Assembly: GCA_016199085.1 (NCBI GenBank)
Contig: JACQHJ010000003.1
Span: forward strand, 1-38,675
Reading direction: 5' to 3'
DNA from: Candidatus Levyibacteriota bacterium
Lineage (GTDB): Bacteria > Patescibacteriota > Microgenomatia > Levybacterales > UBA12049
DNA length: 38,675 nt
Notes under the pieces: model-generated
Databases searched by the model: none
Told to the model about the DNA's origin: nothing
Seen by the model: the letters and a program-made list of their open reading frames with translations, nothing else
Shown here: positions 1-10,079 of the stretch, one piece after another
Numbering within the stretch: the first letter of the stretch is position 1
Layout: each line of letters begins with the position of its first letter
Position numbers and translations under genes: made by a program

Positions 1-652
1 CCAAAATATATTTTTTAGAAAGGGCAAATATTTCTTTTCTAAAAATAAGAAGCAGGGTTATAACTAAAAGAGGCGTAAATACTTTCTCGCTTTGATAAAT
101 GTAAATCGAAAGACCGGCAAACACTGCAGACAAAATAAATAACCAGGGTTTCTTAATTGCTTTAACGAAGAAAAGTACAGTTAGGATATTAAACGAACCG
201 GCGACATTAGACTCAAATCCCACTCTTGAAAACTGAAGAGACCAAGGCGAAATTGCCATTAAAAAGGCTGAAACAAGGGAAATATAATCCCTGTATTTAT
301 GCTTTTCAAAAATCTCTCTTGTTAGGAAAAAGACTGCAATAACTGAGATGACGCCAAATACGGCTGAAGGAAATCTCACTGCGAAAACGCTTAAATCAAA
401 TAGAGAGATTGCCGGAATTATTAAATATGCATACAAAGCCGGCTTATAATCGTCAAAGGATCTAAGTACTACAGGAAGGAACTTACCGAATTCATCTTTT
501 CCCGTTTGCATTATCGAATATGCATCATAGCCTAAGGCAACTTCATCCCAGTCGGGAGACGGCGGAACATTTCCAAGCTGGTAGATTCTTAAAACCGCAG
601 CAATTACTATAATTACGCTTATTAATATTAAAAGTAATCTCTTATTAATCAT
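1..652 (-). CDS. GT39-like (PMT_2/ArnT-type) membrane glycosyltransferase, partial (C-terminus outside window)
   Basis: Not in ORF track because it runs off the window. Reverse-strand translation from ATG at 652 begins MINKRLLLILISVIIVIAAVLRIYQLGNVPPSPDWDEVALGYDAYSIMQTGKDEFGKFLP, matching the N-terminal motif of the neighbouring GT39-like proteins. Confidence 0.85.
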   Translation of the reverse strand, partial: MINKRLLLILISVIIVIAAVLRIYQLGNVPPSPDWDEVALGYDAYSIMQTGKDEFGKFLPVVLRSFDDYKPALYAYLIIPAISLFDLSVFAVRFPSAVFGVISVIAVFFLTREIFEKHKYRDYISLVSAFLMAISPWSLQFSRVGFESNVAGSFNILTVLFFVKAIKKPWLFILSAVFAGLSIYIYQSEKVFTPLLVITLLLIFRKEIFALSKKYIL

Positions 653-2276
653 ATGTATAGGCAACTAACTCTGGTTTTCCATCTAACAAATAAAATGTTT
701 TGAGAACGTGAATGTTTTTTGGAAGATTATAGGGAGTATTGATATATAAAACCTTTTTGGTCTTGCTTAATTCATAGCTATATACTTTGGGGAAAAGATA
801 TTTCCCTACCCTTTCGACAGTTACAAAGCCAAAAGGATCTCTTTGAATTACGGAATTTTCCCTAAAATACTCAGGTGATATATTTTGGTACAAAAGATAA
901 TAAATATAGGGTCTGCCAAGAGTTTGGGTAACCTGAACATAATCATAATCATCCTCTACATTTTTAACAAAACTTATTGATTCTTTATATCCGTATTGCC
1001 ATTCTCCCGAAAAGTCAAATCTGTAATGCGTGAAATAGTTACGGGTAAAATAAATGCAGTTTAAAAACAAAAGTGAAAGAAGGAAGATAGTTACCTCTTT
1101 TTTTCTTTTTCTTACAAACTCCAAAAGTTCTATAAACCCATATGCCGTAATAATCTGAAACGTAGGCAGCGTTGTTTCGATTCTTAGTGCATGGGGCGTC
1201 TCTCTTGCAGTTGCTGCTGGAATTATGCCAATTAAAAGCCATAGAGGGATAAGCCAGAAATAACCCTCTTTTCTTTTTAAAAGTAAAAATATTCCGGATA
1301 CAAAGAAAACGATGTCAAATAAATACATCTGGCCAACTTCCTGAGTAGAAAACTTTGGATTTCCGTCACCTCTTATAAATAGAAACAGCGGAGAAAGATT
1401 ATCAAAATAATGCTTTACAAATTCAAGCGAATATAAAACTCTTCGGTTATGAATCACTTTTGACCAGAGCGCATTTTGATCATTTGCAATTTCCTGATTT
1501 GCTGTTTTGACAACTTCGGGATCTGTAAATATATTTACCTCTTTAAATCTAAGTCCTGCCTGAGGAGAAAGCAAAAAGCCGATAAGAGGCGCAAAAATCA
1601 AAAAACCAATGACTACCGCTATGATTGCCTCTTTTTTAATAACAAATAATTGTTTTCTAAAAATGACAGCAAGTATTATAACCAAAAGCGGCACGACGAT
1701 CCTTGCGGTGTTAAATGTGTACATTGAAAGCGCAAAGGAGACAGCCGAAATCACCAAATACCTCCTTTTATCTTCAACTGCTGCCAAAAATCCCCAAATT
1801 CCCAAAACTATAAAAAAAGAAGCTACATTTGCTTCAAAAGCAGCCCTTGATAAAAGGATGTGCCAGGGAGAAATTGCCAAAAACAGTGAAGATAAAAGAG
1901 CATAGTTTTCACTATTTTTAGACTTATAAAATATTCTTTTTACCAAAAAATACGTAGCCAAAACCGTCAAGACCCCAAAAAGCGCCGAAGGAAACCTAAT
2001 GGCAAACTCATTTAAGCCAAATATCTTTATAGGAATAATGTCTAAGTATGCATAGACAGGCGGCTTGAAATCTCCAAATGATTCCAAATACTGAATGGGA
2101 AGAAATTTTCCGAATTCATCCTTTCCGTCAATCCCCAAAGAGTAAGCATTATATCCCCAGGCTGCCTCATCCCAGGTTAGACTTGGAGGATTGGTACTAA
2201 GCTGATAAAACCTTAAAAAAACGGCAGAAAGAATAATCAGAGTAAGCGCTATGATCTTTCTATTAAATAACCTCAT
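645..2276 (-). CDS. GT39-like membrane glycosyltransferase
   Basis: ORF 645..2294; start MRLFNRK at 2276 preferred because it reduces overlap with the upstream gene. Motifs PPSLTWDEAAWGYNAYS...GKDEFGKFLP and ATARETPHALR; multiple TM segments. Confidence 0.88.
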   Translation of the reverse strand: MRLFNRKIIALTLIILSAVFLRFYQLSTNPPSLTWDEAAWGYNAYSLGIDGKDEFGKFLPIQYLESFGDFKPPVYAYLDIIPIKIFGLNEFAIRFPSALFGVLTVLATYFLVKRIFYKSKNSENYALLSSLFLAISPWHILLSRAAFEANVASFFIVLGIWGFLAAVEDKRRYLVISAVSFALSMYTFNTARIVVPLLVIILAVIFRKQLFVIKKEAIIAVVIGFLIFAPLIGFLLSPQAGLRFKEVNIFTDPEVVKTANQEIANDQNALWSKVIHNRRVLYSLEFVKHYFDNLSPLFLFIRGDGNPKFSTQEVGQMYLFDIVFFVSGIFLLLKRKEGYFWLIPLWLLIGIIPAATARETPHALRIETTLPTFQIITAYGFIELLEFVRKRKKEVTIFLLSLLFLNCIYFTRNYFTHYRFDFSGEWQYGYKESISFVKNVEDDYDYVQVTQTLGRPYIYYLLYQNISPEYFRENSVIQRDPFGFVTVERVGKYLFPKVYSYELSKTKKVLYINTPYNLPKNIHVLKTFYLLDGKPELVAYTYD

Positions 2277-4221
2277 AAATCTTAACTGTGCCATGATTAT
2301 ATATTCTTTTCAAATTTTGCACTTTATCTAAATTTTGGGCATTATCAGACGTATAAATATATTTTATATTATTTTTCCTTATAGTGCTTATAACATAGTT
2401 TTCTATCTTATTTGACAGACTAGCTGACGGTGTTGCATAGACGTATGTAGAGAATTGATAAATTATATCTAGTCTTTTTTTAAGTTCTTTTTCTGGAAAA
2501 CCAATTGGACTGTTTGTTAGAAAGGTACTTTTGTTAGCAAGAGCTGGTAAATCAATATCCATACCGTTTGTAAAATTATTAAAAATTGCACTTGTAGTAG
2601 AAATCATTGCTTTTGCAGGAATTTCCATGACTACAAAGCTGTAGTCTCCAATCCCTCTTAAATATTTGTAGGAGTAATATCTCGAGCCCGAAATAACATC
2701 AAATTGTTTAAAAATAATTCTATAATAATCATCAACTAACGTAGGAATGGTTAAAAGAGTAATAATTATAATTATAAAATATACTAATTTTTTAGATTTT
2801 AATTGTAAAAGCCTCATAAAACCAATTGATGAAATTATTGCTACAAAGAAGAGGAAATAGTTAAACATTTGCACTATCTCATAGGGCTTTATTGATTGCA
2901 TAAACAAAAGCGGTACAAAAAAAGAAAAAAGAGTCGCCAGTATAATTAGAATCCCGAATTCAGAAAATAAAACCTTTCTGTGCTTTGAGAAAGGAACCAA
3001 AGCCAGTCCCAAAAGTCTGGTTCCAAGATTTCCTATAAAATAAATGGCAAAAATAAATGTTTCAAAAATGAAAAGTTTAGTAAACTCAAAGTCTTTCATA
3101 TACTTTTCAAACCTGTGTTGGTAAATTAAACCTGGAAAATTACTTCTTACAACGTCATGCGGAGCCCAAAGAGGAGCAAACATCAAAAAACCGGATTTTC
3201 CTACAAAACTCCAATACGTTATATAAAAAATAAGGGAAGTTAAAAAAACAGGAATAATAAAACTAAAATCTTTTTTGATACTTCTCGTAATGGCAAAAAG
3301 AAATAAGATAAAAAACAAAATCATTCCCGAATATACCTTAAACATTGCGGCTATTCCAAAAAAAAGCGGTAAGAGAAAAAGCATTTTCTTATCCCGTGTT
3401 TGAAGGTAATACAAAACAGAGAACAAACCAAATATCAAAATGACTAAAGACATAGCAAATGGAGGGTTTATTAAAGACAGGTCGGGCTGTAAAATACCGA
3501 AAGCACTGTTTAGACTAAGACTACTTTCTCCAAAGAATAATAAAACGAAAGCAAAACTTCCTCCAAATAATGACAACATCACCGAAGCAATTGATATTAA
3601 ATTATTCTTTGTCCATCTCTTAACCAAAATAAAGGTTCCAAAAACCCAGAGAAACGAAGTCAGAAAGGAAAAATACTGGAAATAGGAAAAGGGAAGACCA
3701 ATTGGAAAAATTTGCATAACTTTTGCGATTAGATAATCAGCAAAAAAATGATAAGGATTCATTGCAACACCCGCCATATTAGGATGATTTGGGGGAAAAT
3801 TGGCAACGAGCTCGTTTATAAGAGAAAAATGCCAGGGGGCGTCGATAATTAACCTAATGGAGCTCCCGTTGTCAAAACGTGTAATCATAGGGAGGGTGAA
3901 AACAATAGATAAAGTTAAGAGCAGGAGTACGTTTTTATTTATTTTAAAATCCACTTTAATTTTTTTAAAATCGAGGTTTTTAAGAGAATAAATATTTATA
4001 AGAATAAACAAAGGAATTACAAGATAAAATATTTTTAGTAGGTCAAAGACAAATGCCAAAAGGACAAAAAACACCATGCCCAAGCCAGATGAAAATACAT
4101 GAAACTCCAGGTTTTCTAAATTTAGGTGAAGCTTTTTGCTGATAATATTTCCGGGAAGATAAAAGCAGAAAAAGAATGATATAACGGATAGGAAAAAATT
4201 GAAAAGTAATTCTACTATCAT
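2263..4221 (-). CDS. Multi-TM GT-C-like membrane protein
   Basis: 652 aa, highly hydrophobic, extracytoplasmic-loop motif IDAPWHFSLINELVANFPPNHPNMAGVAMNPYHFFADYL; located inside glycan operon. Confidence 0.7.
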   Translation of the reverse strand: MIVELLFNFFLSVISFFFCFYLPGNIISKKLHLNLENLEFHVFSSGLGMVFFVLLAFVFDLLKIFYLVIPLFILINIYSLKNLDFKKIKVDFKINKNVLLLLTLSIVFTLPMITRFDNGSSIRLIIDAPWHFSLINELVANFPPNHPNMAGVAMNPYHFFADYLIAKVMQIFPIGLPFSYFQYFSFLTSFLWVFGTFILVKRWTKNNLISIASVMLSLFGGSFAFVLLFFGESSLSLNSAFGILQPDLSLINPPFAMSLVILIFGLFSVLYYLQTRDKKMLFLLPLFFGIAAMFKVYSGMILFFILFLFAITRSIKKDFSFIIPVFLTSLIFYITYWSFVGKSGFLMFAPLWAPHDVVRSNFPGLIYQHRFEKYMKDFEFTKLFIFETFIFAIYFIGNLGTRLLGLALVPFSKHRKVLFSEFGILIILATLFSFFVPLLFMQSIKPYEIVQMFNYFLFFVAIISSIGFMRLLQLKSKKLVYFIIIIITLLTIPTLVDDYYRIIFKQFDVISGSRYYSYKYLRGIGDYSFVVMEIPAKAMISTTSAIFNNFTNGMDIDLPALANKSTFLTNSPIGFPEKELKKRLDIIYQFSTYVYATPSASLSNKIENYVISTIRKNNIKYIYTSDNAQNLDKVQNLKRIYNHGTVKIYEVI

Positions 4222-4805
4222 TTTACAATCTTAAACCACATATTGAAACCCAATTCGAAAAATCCACTTCTTACATTTTTAAAACCTTTCTTTGTAAAAA
4301 TCTTTTCTATTGAATCTTTTTTGAGACTATGCTTGTGATCATGTATCTCAACTTTACTTATTAAACCTGTTAAAGCCATCGCGTGAAGAAGCTTATCTGC
4401 CCAGGGAGCAGGTGTTGTAATAATCAGTTCTCCTCTGTCTTTTAAGACTCTTTTAATTTCAGAAAGTACAAAATCTAATTTTTCCGTCTCAATGTGCTCA
4501 AAAACAGCAAGCATAGTAACAGTGTCAAAAAAACTATTTGAAAAAGGAAGTTTTTGCCTTGTGATATCCAGTTTTTGTAAATTGATATCCGAAATTTTGG
4601 AGTCAAAAAGGGCGGGATCTATACCGTATTTTTCATTAAAGTCCGTTGAGGTTAAAAAATAAGGATAAAATCCACAACCAATATCTAAGATTCTTCCTTT
4701 TCTATAATCTTTATTTATTAGGCTGTTTGCTCTTTTTGTCCTTTGTCTTGAGAGAAATCCTTCAAGCAAACCAGAACCTCTGGTGAAGATTTGTGAATTT
4801 TGCAT
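4218..4805 (-). CDS. Class I SAM-dependent methyltransferase
   Basis: 195 aa; motif I ILDIGCGFYPYF, later LDITRQKLPFSNSFFDTVTMLAVFEHI. Confidence 0.88.
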   Translation of the reverse strand: MQNSQIFTRGSGLLEGFLSRQRTKRANSLINKDYRKGRILDIGCGFYPYFLTSTDFNEKYGIDPALFDSKISDINLQKLDITRQKLPFSNSFFDTVTMLAVFEHIETEKLDFVLSEIKRVLKDRGELIITTPAPWADKLLHAMALTGLISKVEIHDHKHSLKKDSIEKIFTKKGFKNVRSGFFELGFNMWFKIVK

Positions 4806-4808
4806 AAA

Positions 4809-5519
4809 TCAGTCAGTAAACCTATATTTAAAAAGATACCAAAACGCCTTGGTTCCGTCTCTGATGGTGTTTAGTTTCTTTCCCTCATCATAGCCTCTTG
4901 GATTAACCTTTATGGGAACTTCCAAAAGTTTATATTTCTTTTTAAGAAGTTTTGACGTTATTTCAGGTTCAAGCTCAAAACCCCTGGCATTTAGCTTTAC
5001 GTTGTCCAGAGCTTTTTTGGGAAAGAGTTTATAACACGTTTCCATATCGGTTACCCATTGACCATATAAAACACTTGTTACAAGACTTAGGAATCTGTTT
5101 CCAAGATAGTGAATTAAAAATTGTAAGGTTCTTTCTTCGCCTTTAAAGTTAGGCATTCTTTTTATTCTTGTCCCATAAACAACATCTGCTCTGTTTTCCA
5201 GTATAGGTTTTAATAAGTCTTTTATAAACTTAGGGTCATACTCTAGGTCAGCATCTTGAATAATAATATAGTCTCCGGTTGCTTTTTTAATCCCTGTTTT
5301 GACAGCAGCGCCTTTTCCTTGATTTTTTTCATGCAGAATAATATCAATGCCTGATGATTTGAACTTCTTCAGTTTTTCTCTTGTTTTGTCCGTGGATCCG
5401 TCGTCAACAACTATTATCTCTTTTTTTACAGATGGTATTGGCTCATCGATAACTCTTTTTAATATTTCTGAAACCGTTTTTCCTTCATTAAAAACTGGAA
5501 TAATTATAGATAATTTCAT
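4809..5519 (-). CDS. GT2 family glycosyltransferase, polyprenyl-phosphate sugar synthase-like (DPM1/Alg5-type)
   Basis: MKLSIIIPVFNEGKTVSEILKRV...EIIVVDDGSTDKT...IIQDADLEYDP; no TM extension. Confidence 0.9.
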   Translation of the reverse strand: MKLSIIIPVFNEGKTVSEILKRVIDEPIPSVKKEIIVVDDGSTDKTREKLKKFKSSGIDIILHEKNQGKGAAVKTGIKKATGDYIIIQDADLEYDPKFIKDLLKPILENRADVVYGTRIKRMPNFKGEERTLQFLIHYLGNRFLSLVTSVLYGQWVTDMETCYKLFPKKALDNVKLNARGFELEPEITSKLLKKKYKLLEVPIKVNPRGYDEGKKLNTIRDGTKAFWYLFKYRFTD

Positions 5520-6436
5520 TAGGAAAATTGTTGCGTTATTTCTTTGTCAGATTTTACAAATAACTTTTTATTATTATATCTTACCGTTAAGCTTTTAGGT
5601 AGAATAATTAAAGCTTTAAAAAAGCCTAAATAGAAAGCTCCATCAAGGCCAATAATTGCTTTTAGCATGTGGTATGGCAGAAACAAAATGTGTTTTATCA
5701 AAAGATCAAAATCTGTTAAATTTGTCCAAACAAAAGTAAACTGATTTCTGTAAGCGATTACTTTTACGTCAAATGGCGAGAATTTCTTTTTTATCACCCC
5801 TTTTTCGTGCTCATGAAAAACAATACTTTTGGGTTCAAACAACACTTTAAAACCTGATTTCAATGCCCTATATGAGAGGTCAATATCTTCCCAGTAAAAT
5901 GGGTCAAAAAGCCTGTTTAATCCTCCAAGTTTTACCCAAATAGACTTTCTAAACATTCCGCTTCCTCCGCTTACCCAAAGGGTATCAGTTCTATCAACCT
6001 CTCCCCTACTATGCACCAAAAATCCTCTTTGCCAAGACCCAATTCCCCGTCCTCTTAAAACAATCTTTTCTTTCTCAATGCTTTTATCCATACACCCTAC
6101 TGCAAAAACTTTTTCGTCCTCAAAACAATCGACTAATGGTCCCAGGAAACCTTTCTCGGGATAAACATCAGTGTTTAGCAAAAGGATTAACTGTCCACTT
6201 GCTTCTTCTACTCCCCTATCAACAGTTGAAGAAAATCCCAAGTTTTTAGGATTTAAAAAAAGCTTAATCTTGGGAAATTTTTTAATAACCTCAATGGAAT
6301 TATCTTCCGATCCGTCATCCACGATGATAATTTCATATTCCTTTCCAAAATCTTCAAGCTCTTTTAGGATTTTGGGTAAATTCTTACCTAAAATCTGTGC
6401 ACCGTTATAATTTGGGATAACTACGCTTAAATTCAT
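5519..6436 (-). CDS. GT2 family glycosyltransferase (rhamnosyltransferase-like)
   Basis: MNLSVVIPNYNGAQILGKNL...IIVDDGSEDNS...LLLNTDVYPEKGFL...WEDIDLSYRALKSGFKV; TAATG junction with the next gene. Confidence 0.9.
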   Translation of the reverse strand: MNLSVVIPNYNGAQILGKNLPKILKELEDFGKEYEIIIVDDGSEDNSIEVIKKFPKIKLFLNPKNLGFSSTVDRGVEEASGQLILLLNTDVYPEKGFLGPLVDCFEDEKVFAVGCMDKSIEKEKIVLRGRGIGSWQRGFLVHSRGEVDRTDTLWVSGGSGMFRKSIWVKLGGLNRLFDPFYWEDIDLSYRALKSGFKVLFEPKSIVFHEHEKGVIKKKFSPFDVKVIAYRNQFTFVWTNLTDFDLLIKHILFLPYHMLKAIIGLDGAFYLGFFKALIILPKSLTVRYNNKKLFVKSDKEITQQFS

Positions 6437-6439
6437 TGA

Positions 6440-8698
6440 TTAATAAAGGGTATTGTAGAAAACCACGGTGTGATTTCCATTAGGTACAATTATGCCCCTA
6501 AAGTTGTAATCGGTCAAGTAAATTTCTGTTTTTTTACCGTCAATTTTGGCATGCCAGGTAGGGTAAAAACTGTCGGTAAGCACCAGGAATCCTTCATCTT
6601 CATTTTGTGTCTTTATAACTATTTCATTTTCACTGTAATTTTCTAAGCTTACTTTCCCAACGCTCCATTTCCTGGAAAGATTTTCATTTAGGCTGTCTTC
6701 CAAAACGGCACGCTTATCCAATGGAATATCTTCATATAATAACTCCATTGCTTCTTGTTTATTTGAAGCCTTTATCGTCTCTCCTACAAAAAATACTCTT
6801 GCAAAAGAACGCATATTTTCGTAAACCAAAGTTGTTCCTTCTTGAAACGCTTTTACGAATCCATCTTCTTCTATCTCTTTAAAGCTTAAGATATATTTCA
6901 CACCCAAAAGGTCAACTAGAGGTGAATTATAGTTTTGGGGAGTAACTATTCTGTTAAATCCAAAAGGTTGAGAGATATCCGGCTTATCCCTTCCCAACGC
7001 TGCAATAAATTCTCCATATCTTTGTAGATATAAGGGGTCGTAGCCGTCGACGCTTTGAATCTTATAAATTAGAGAAAAATTAGGAGGCAATATTCTTGCA
7101 TCCGTTTCCATTATTCTGTAATTATCAATATTTTCCAAAAGGAAATTTATTGTCGCGGTTTTTGGATACAGAAATTGCTGATTAGTAAAGGGCAGAAACT
7201 TCCAGCCAAATCTAAAAAGATCAAAAACCAAAAGCGCAATTATTAAGTAAGGGAAATATTCAATTATTTTTTTATTAAGCTTAAGTTTATCTCTTAGTAA
7301 ATAAGTTATCAAAAGTCCTGCCGATATGACAAAAAGGGTGCTTGGGAAAATTAGGTTTCTTTTTATAACCGAAAGGTTTTCGGCTGAGATAAAATTAAAC
7401 CCACCCGTTACAACAAATAGCCAAAGTCCTCCAAAGATAAAAGCAAAAAAAGAAAGTACTAAGAAAATTTTTTTAAACCCTTTCTCTTTTAAGAATAGAT
7501 CCAGACCAAAAGCGGCCAAAACACTCAAGCTAAAATCAATGATAAAAATAAGCCTCGTTGGTTGTGACGTCGACAGAAACGGAAGTGACAATTTGTAAGG
7601 AAGCTTAGAAATAATGTTTGGGAAAGCAAATATAAAAGCTATTATTAAAAGAATTGTAAAAAATGCAACTTCCCTGTCTCTTTTGAAAACAATTGCAAAT
7701 AAGGCAAGGATTAAGCTTATGACTCCAATATAGCCAATGAATTCTCCGTAATTGAATACGCCAAAATAGTTAAGAGTTGCGGGATTTCCGAAAAAGTCGG
7801 GAACTAAAAATTGGACAATGTTTTGTAAGGGGATAAACCAACCATCTATCATCCAGTTTGCCTGATCGGCTTCTCTGGCTGATAGAAAAATAAATTGTAA
7901 CGAAGGTATCCACTGTATTGCACTTATTATTACAAAAATTGTCCAAAGGACTACAAACCAAATAAGCTTTTTTAAATTCTTGTTCTTTTCAAAAAATCTA
8001 AAGATTAAATATAAAATGCTTGTTACAAAAAGATACATAAATATCTGTATGTGGCCAGCGAAAAAAGAAGCTAGGAGACTAAATATAAAAACTATAGACC
8101 ATTTTAATTTTAAACTTCCAGCTGTATTTATTTTATCTATTGCCAAAAGTATTAATGGAAGCCAAAGCGCGGTTGTCAGTATGTTTCCCCACTCCAACCA
8201 GGCAACAGAGAAACCACAAAAGGCAAAAGAAAACGCACCCAAAATAGAAGCTTTTCTATTTAGCCTAAGGTTATCTAAATACAGAAATGTAAATATTGCT
8301 ATTAAAAGAGGCTGAAGAAAAATCGTAAGGCTCCAGGCAAACGAAAAAGGCAACAGAAAAAAGAGTACATTAAATAATGAAAATGATCCCGACTGGAAAT
8401 TGGCAAGATGAGGAGTGCCGGAAAAATTGTATGGATTCCATAAGGGAAGCTGTAAATTCTTCTCAAGGCTAATAACCAACTCTTTCCAGGGATATTGCTG
8501 TCTTACCGGATCCGTTATTAAAGAGTTTTTAAAAGGCATTCCTCTTGAATAGTCTTTTGCATAAAAATCTCTATATGGATGGTATAAACCGACTATCGTG
8601 TCAGACGGTATGGGAAAATTTCCTTTAACTGCCAGATCTTTGAAAAATAGAGAAACAATAATAAAGACAAAAAACAAAATAATAAATTTTAATTTCAT
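6440..8698 (-). CDS. YfhO-like multi-TM membrane protein
   Basis: 752 aa; QQYPWKELVISLEKNLQLPLWNPYNFSGTPHLANFQSG; C-terminal FYPTWHAKIDGKKTEIYLTDYNFRGIIVPNGNHTVVFY. Confidence 0.88.
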   Translation of the reverse strand: MKLKFIILFFVFIIVSLFFKDLAVKGNFPIPSDTIVGLYHPYRDFYAKDYSRGMPFKNSLITDPVRQQYPWKELVISLEKNLQLPLWNPYNFSGTPHLANFQSGSFSLFNVLFFLLPFSFAWSLTIFLQPLLIAIFTFLYLDNLRLNRKASILGAFSFAFCGFSVAWLEWGNILTTALWLPLILLAIDKINTAGSLKLKWSIVFIFSLLASFFAGHIQIFMYLFVTSILYLIFRFFEKNKNLKKLIWFVVLWTIFVIISAIQWIPSLQFIFLSAREADQANWMIDGWFIPLQNIVQFLVPDFFGNPATLNYFGVFNYGEFIGYIGVISLILALFAIVFKRDREVAFFTILLIIAFIFAFPNIISKLPYKLSLPFLSTSQPTRLIFIIDFSLSVLAAFGLDLFLKEKGFKKIFLVLSFFAFIFGGLWLFVVTGGFNFISAENLSVIKRNLIFPSTLFVISAGLLITYLLRDKLKLNKKIIEYFPYLIIALLVFDLFRFGWKFLPFTNQQFLYPKTATINFLLENIDNYRIMETDARILPPNFSLIYKIQSVDGYDPLYLQRYGEFIAALGRDKPDISQPFGFNRIVTPQNYNSPLVDLLGVKYILSFKEIEEDGFVKAFQEGTTLVYENMRSFARVFFVGETIKASNKQEAMELLYEDIPLDKRAVLEDSLNENLSRKWSVGKVSLENYSENEIVIKTQNEDEGFLVLTDSFYPTWHAKIDGKKTEIYLTDYNFRGIIVPNGNHTVVFYNTLY

Positions 8699-9774
8699 TA
8701 GCTAAATATATTTAGAACTTTTTGGCAAAAACTATCTGTAGAAAACTGCTGAGCTTTTTTTGACGCATTCTGGCTTATCCTTGTAAATAGCTTTTGGTCG
8801 TTTGTGACCATAAAAGTTTTTTCAATAAGTTCTATGTCGTTTGTCCACAAGAACCCCGATTCTGCTTCTTCCACTATTTCTTTTTGCCCTCCGGCTTCTA
8901 TAACAATAGGGACAAGACCGTTTAACATTGCCTCAACGGTTGTTATCCCGAAATGCTCTGCGCGTTCAGGATGAACGGAAAGATCCTCGCCAACACCTGC
9001 GGCATGCCAGTAAATTTTGGATTTTTTATATTGCTCTAATAAATCTTTATATGAAACGTTTTCCATAATTTTAATAGGGTATTTTCCTATTGATTTCTTA
9101 AGGCTTTGAACAAATTCCCCCTCTTTCTGGGTAAAACTGATTACTAGATAAAGCTGCCAGCCTAAAAGGCCTTTGTCGTACATCGACTTAAAAGCCTCTA
9201 TCATAAACTCCTGCTTTTTTACGCTCCCTCCGTTTGGAAACCTGGCATATCTGCCTACGTTTAAGATTATGTTTTGCTTTTGACTTAAATCTACTTTTGG
9301 CATTTTTGATTTAAAATACGTTGGGGGATATAAAACAATACTTTCCCTGTTAAACTTTTTATCAATATGCTCTTTTGTATAATTAGAATTACAGACTATC
9401 TTTTTAATTCTTCTTATTTTTAGTGAGTTAACAAATCCTTTTGTATCAACCCATTCAACCGGAAACTGAAAATGAACGCAAAGGTCTGTGCCAACAAGCG
9501 GCAGGCTACCGTCGCTTAGAAAAAAGATGGCATCGAATTTTTTGCTTTGTAAAAACCTTTTCTGGGTTGAAACATCCTCGCTAAAGATATTTGACACTAC
9601 ATTTACTCTAGATAGGTCTATGTTAAATTTTTCCTGAGCCTTTGAAAGCACTTCTTCCTGATTCCAGAAGAGGGCAACATCGTGTTTGGTTGAAAGAGCC
9701 GAGGCTGCGGTAAGCATGTATTTCTCCCCACCACCTAAGATATCTAAATATGGACTATAAATACCTATTCTCAT
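8698..9774 (-). CDS. GT4 family glycosyltransferase
   Basis: 358 aa; GGGEKYMLTAASAL N-terminus, VGRYARFPNGGSVKKQEFMIEAF, C-terminal PERAEHFGITTVEAMLNGLVPIVIEAGGQKEIV. Confidence 0.92.
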   Translation of the reverse strand: MRIGIYSPYLDILGGGEKYMLTAASALSTKHDVALFWNQEEVLSKAQEKFNIDLSRVNVVSNIFSEDVSTQKRFLQSKKFDAIFFLSDGSLPLVGTDLCVHFQFPVEWVDTKGFVNSLKIRRIKKIVCNSNYTKEHIDKKFNRESIVLYPPTYFKSKMPKVDLSQKQNIILNVGRYARFPNGGSVKKQEFMIEAFKSMYDKGLLGWQLYLVISFTQKEGEFVQSLKKSIGKYPIKIMENVSYKDLLEQYKKSKIYWHAAGVGEDLSVHPERAEHFGITTVEAMLNGLVPIVIEAGGQKEIVEEAESGFLWTNDIELIEKTFMVTNDQKLFTRISQNASKKAQQFSTDSFCQKVLNIFS

Positions 9775-9805
9775 TTATGAATAGTTTATCAAGTTTTAGT
9801 CTTGA

Positions 9806-9835
9806 TTGCATATTTGAAAAAGATTGGTATATAAT
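9806..9835 (+). promoter_or_regulatory. sigma70-like promoter of DUF5652-like gene
   Basis: TTGCAT (9806-9811), N18, TATAAT (9830-9835), 7 nt before ATG 9843. Confidence 0.65.
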
Positions 9836-9842
9836 ATGTCCA

Positions 9843-10079
9843 ATGGATAATTTATTCGGCAGTTCTGATTTTCCCGCTCTCTTATTTTTCGGAGTATATC
9901 TTTGGTCAATATTTTGGAAAGGACTTGCTTTGTGGAGAGCGGCAAACTTAAAACAGAGAAATTGGTTTGTCGGTCTTTTAATTCTAAATACAATCGGGAT
10001 TGCAGAAATTGCCTATCTTTTCTTTTTTGCAAAAAAGAGAATGACCCTAACAGAGCTTAAATTTTGGCAAACTTCATAA
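9843..10079 (+). CDS. DUF5652-like small membrane protein
   Basis: 78 aa from internal ATG of ORF 9750..10079: MDNLFGSSDFPALLFFGVYLWSIFWKGLALWRAANLKQRNWFVGLLILNTIGIAEIAYLFFFAKK. Promoter directly upstream supports this start; family recalled from memory. Confidence 0.8.
   Translation: MDNLFGSSDFPALLFFGVYLWSIFWKGLALWRAANLKQRNWFVGLLILNTIGIAEIAYLFFFAKKRMTLTELKFWQTS

Noticed and set aside
9783-9811. Leftward promoter for the GT4 gene starting at 9774 (TAAACT)
   Set aside because: -10-like box only 4/6 and no convincing -35; not included.
9796-10032. 78-aa leftward ORF opposite the DUF5652-like gene
   Set aside because: No promoter or RBS, no motif; shadow of the better supported rightward gene.
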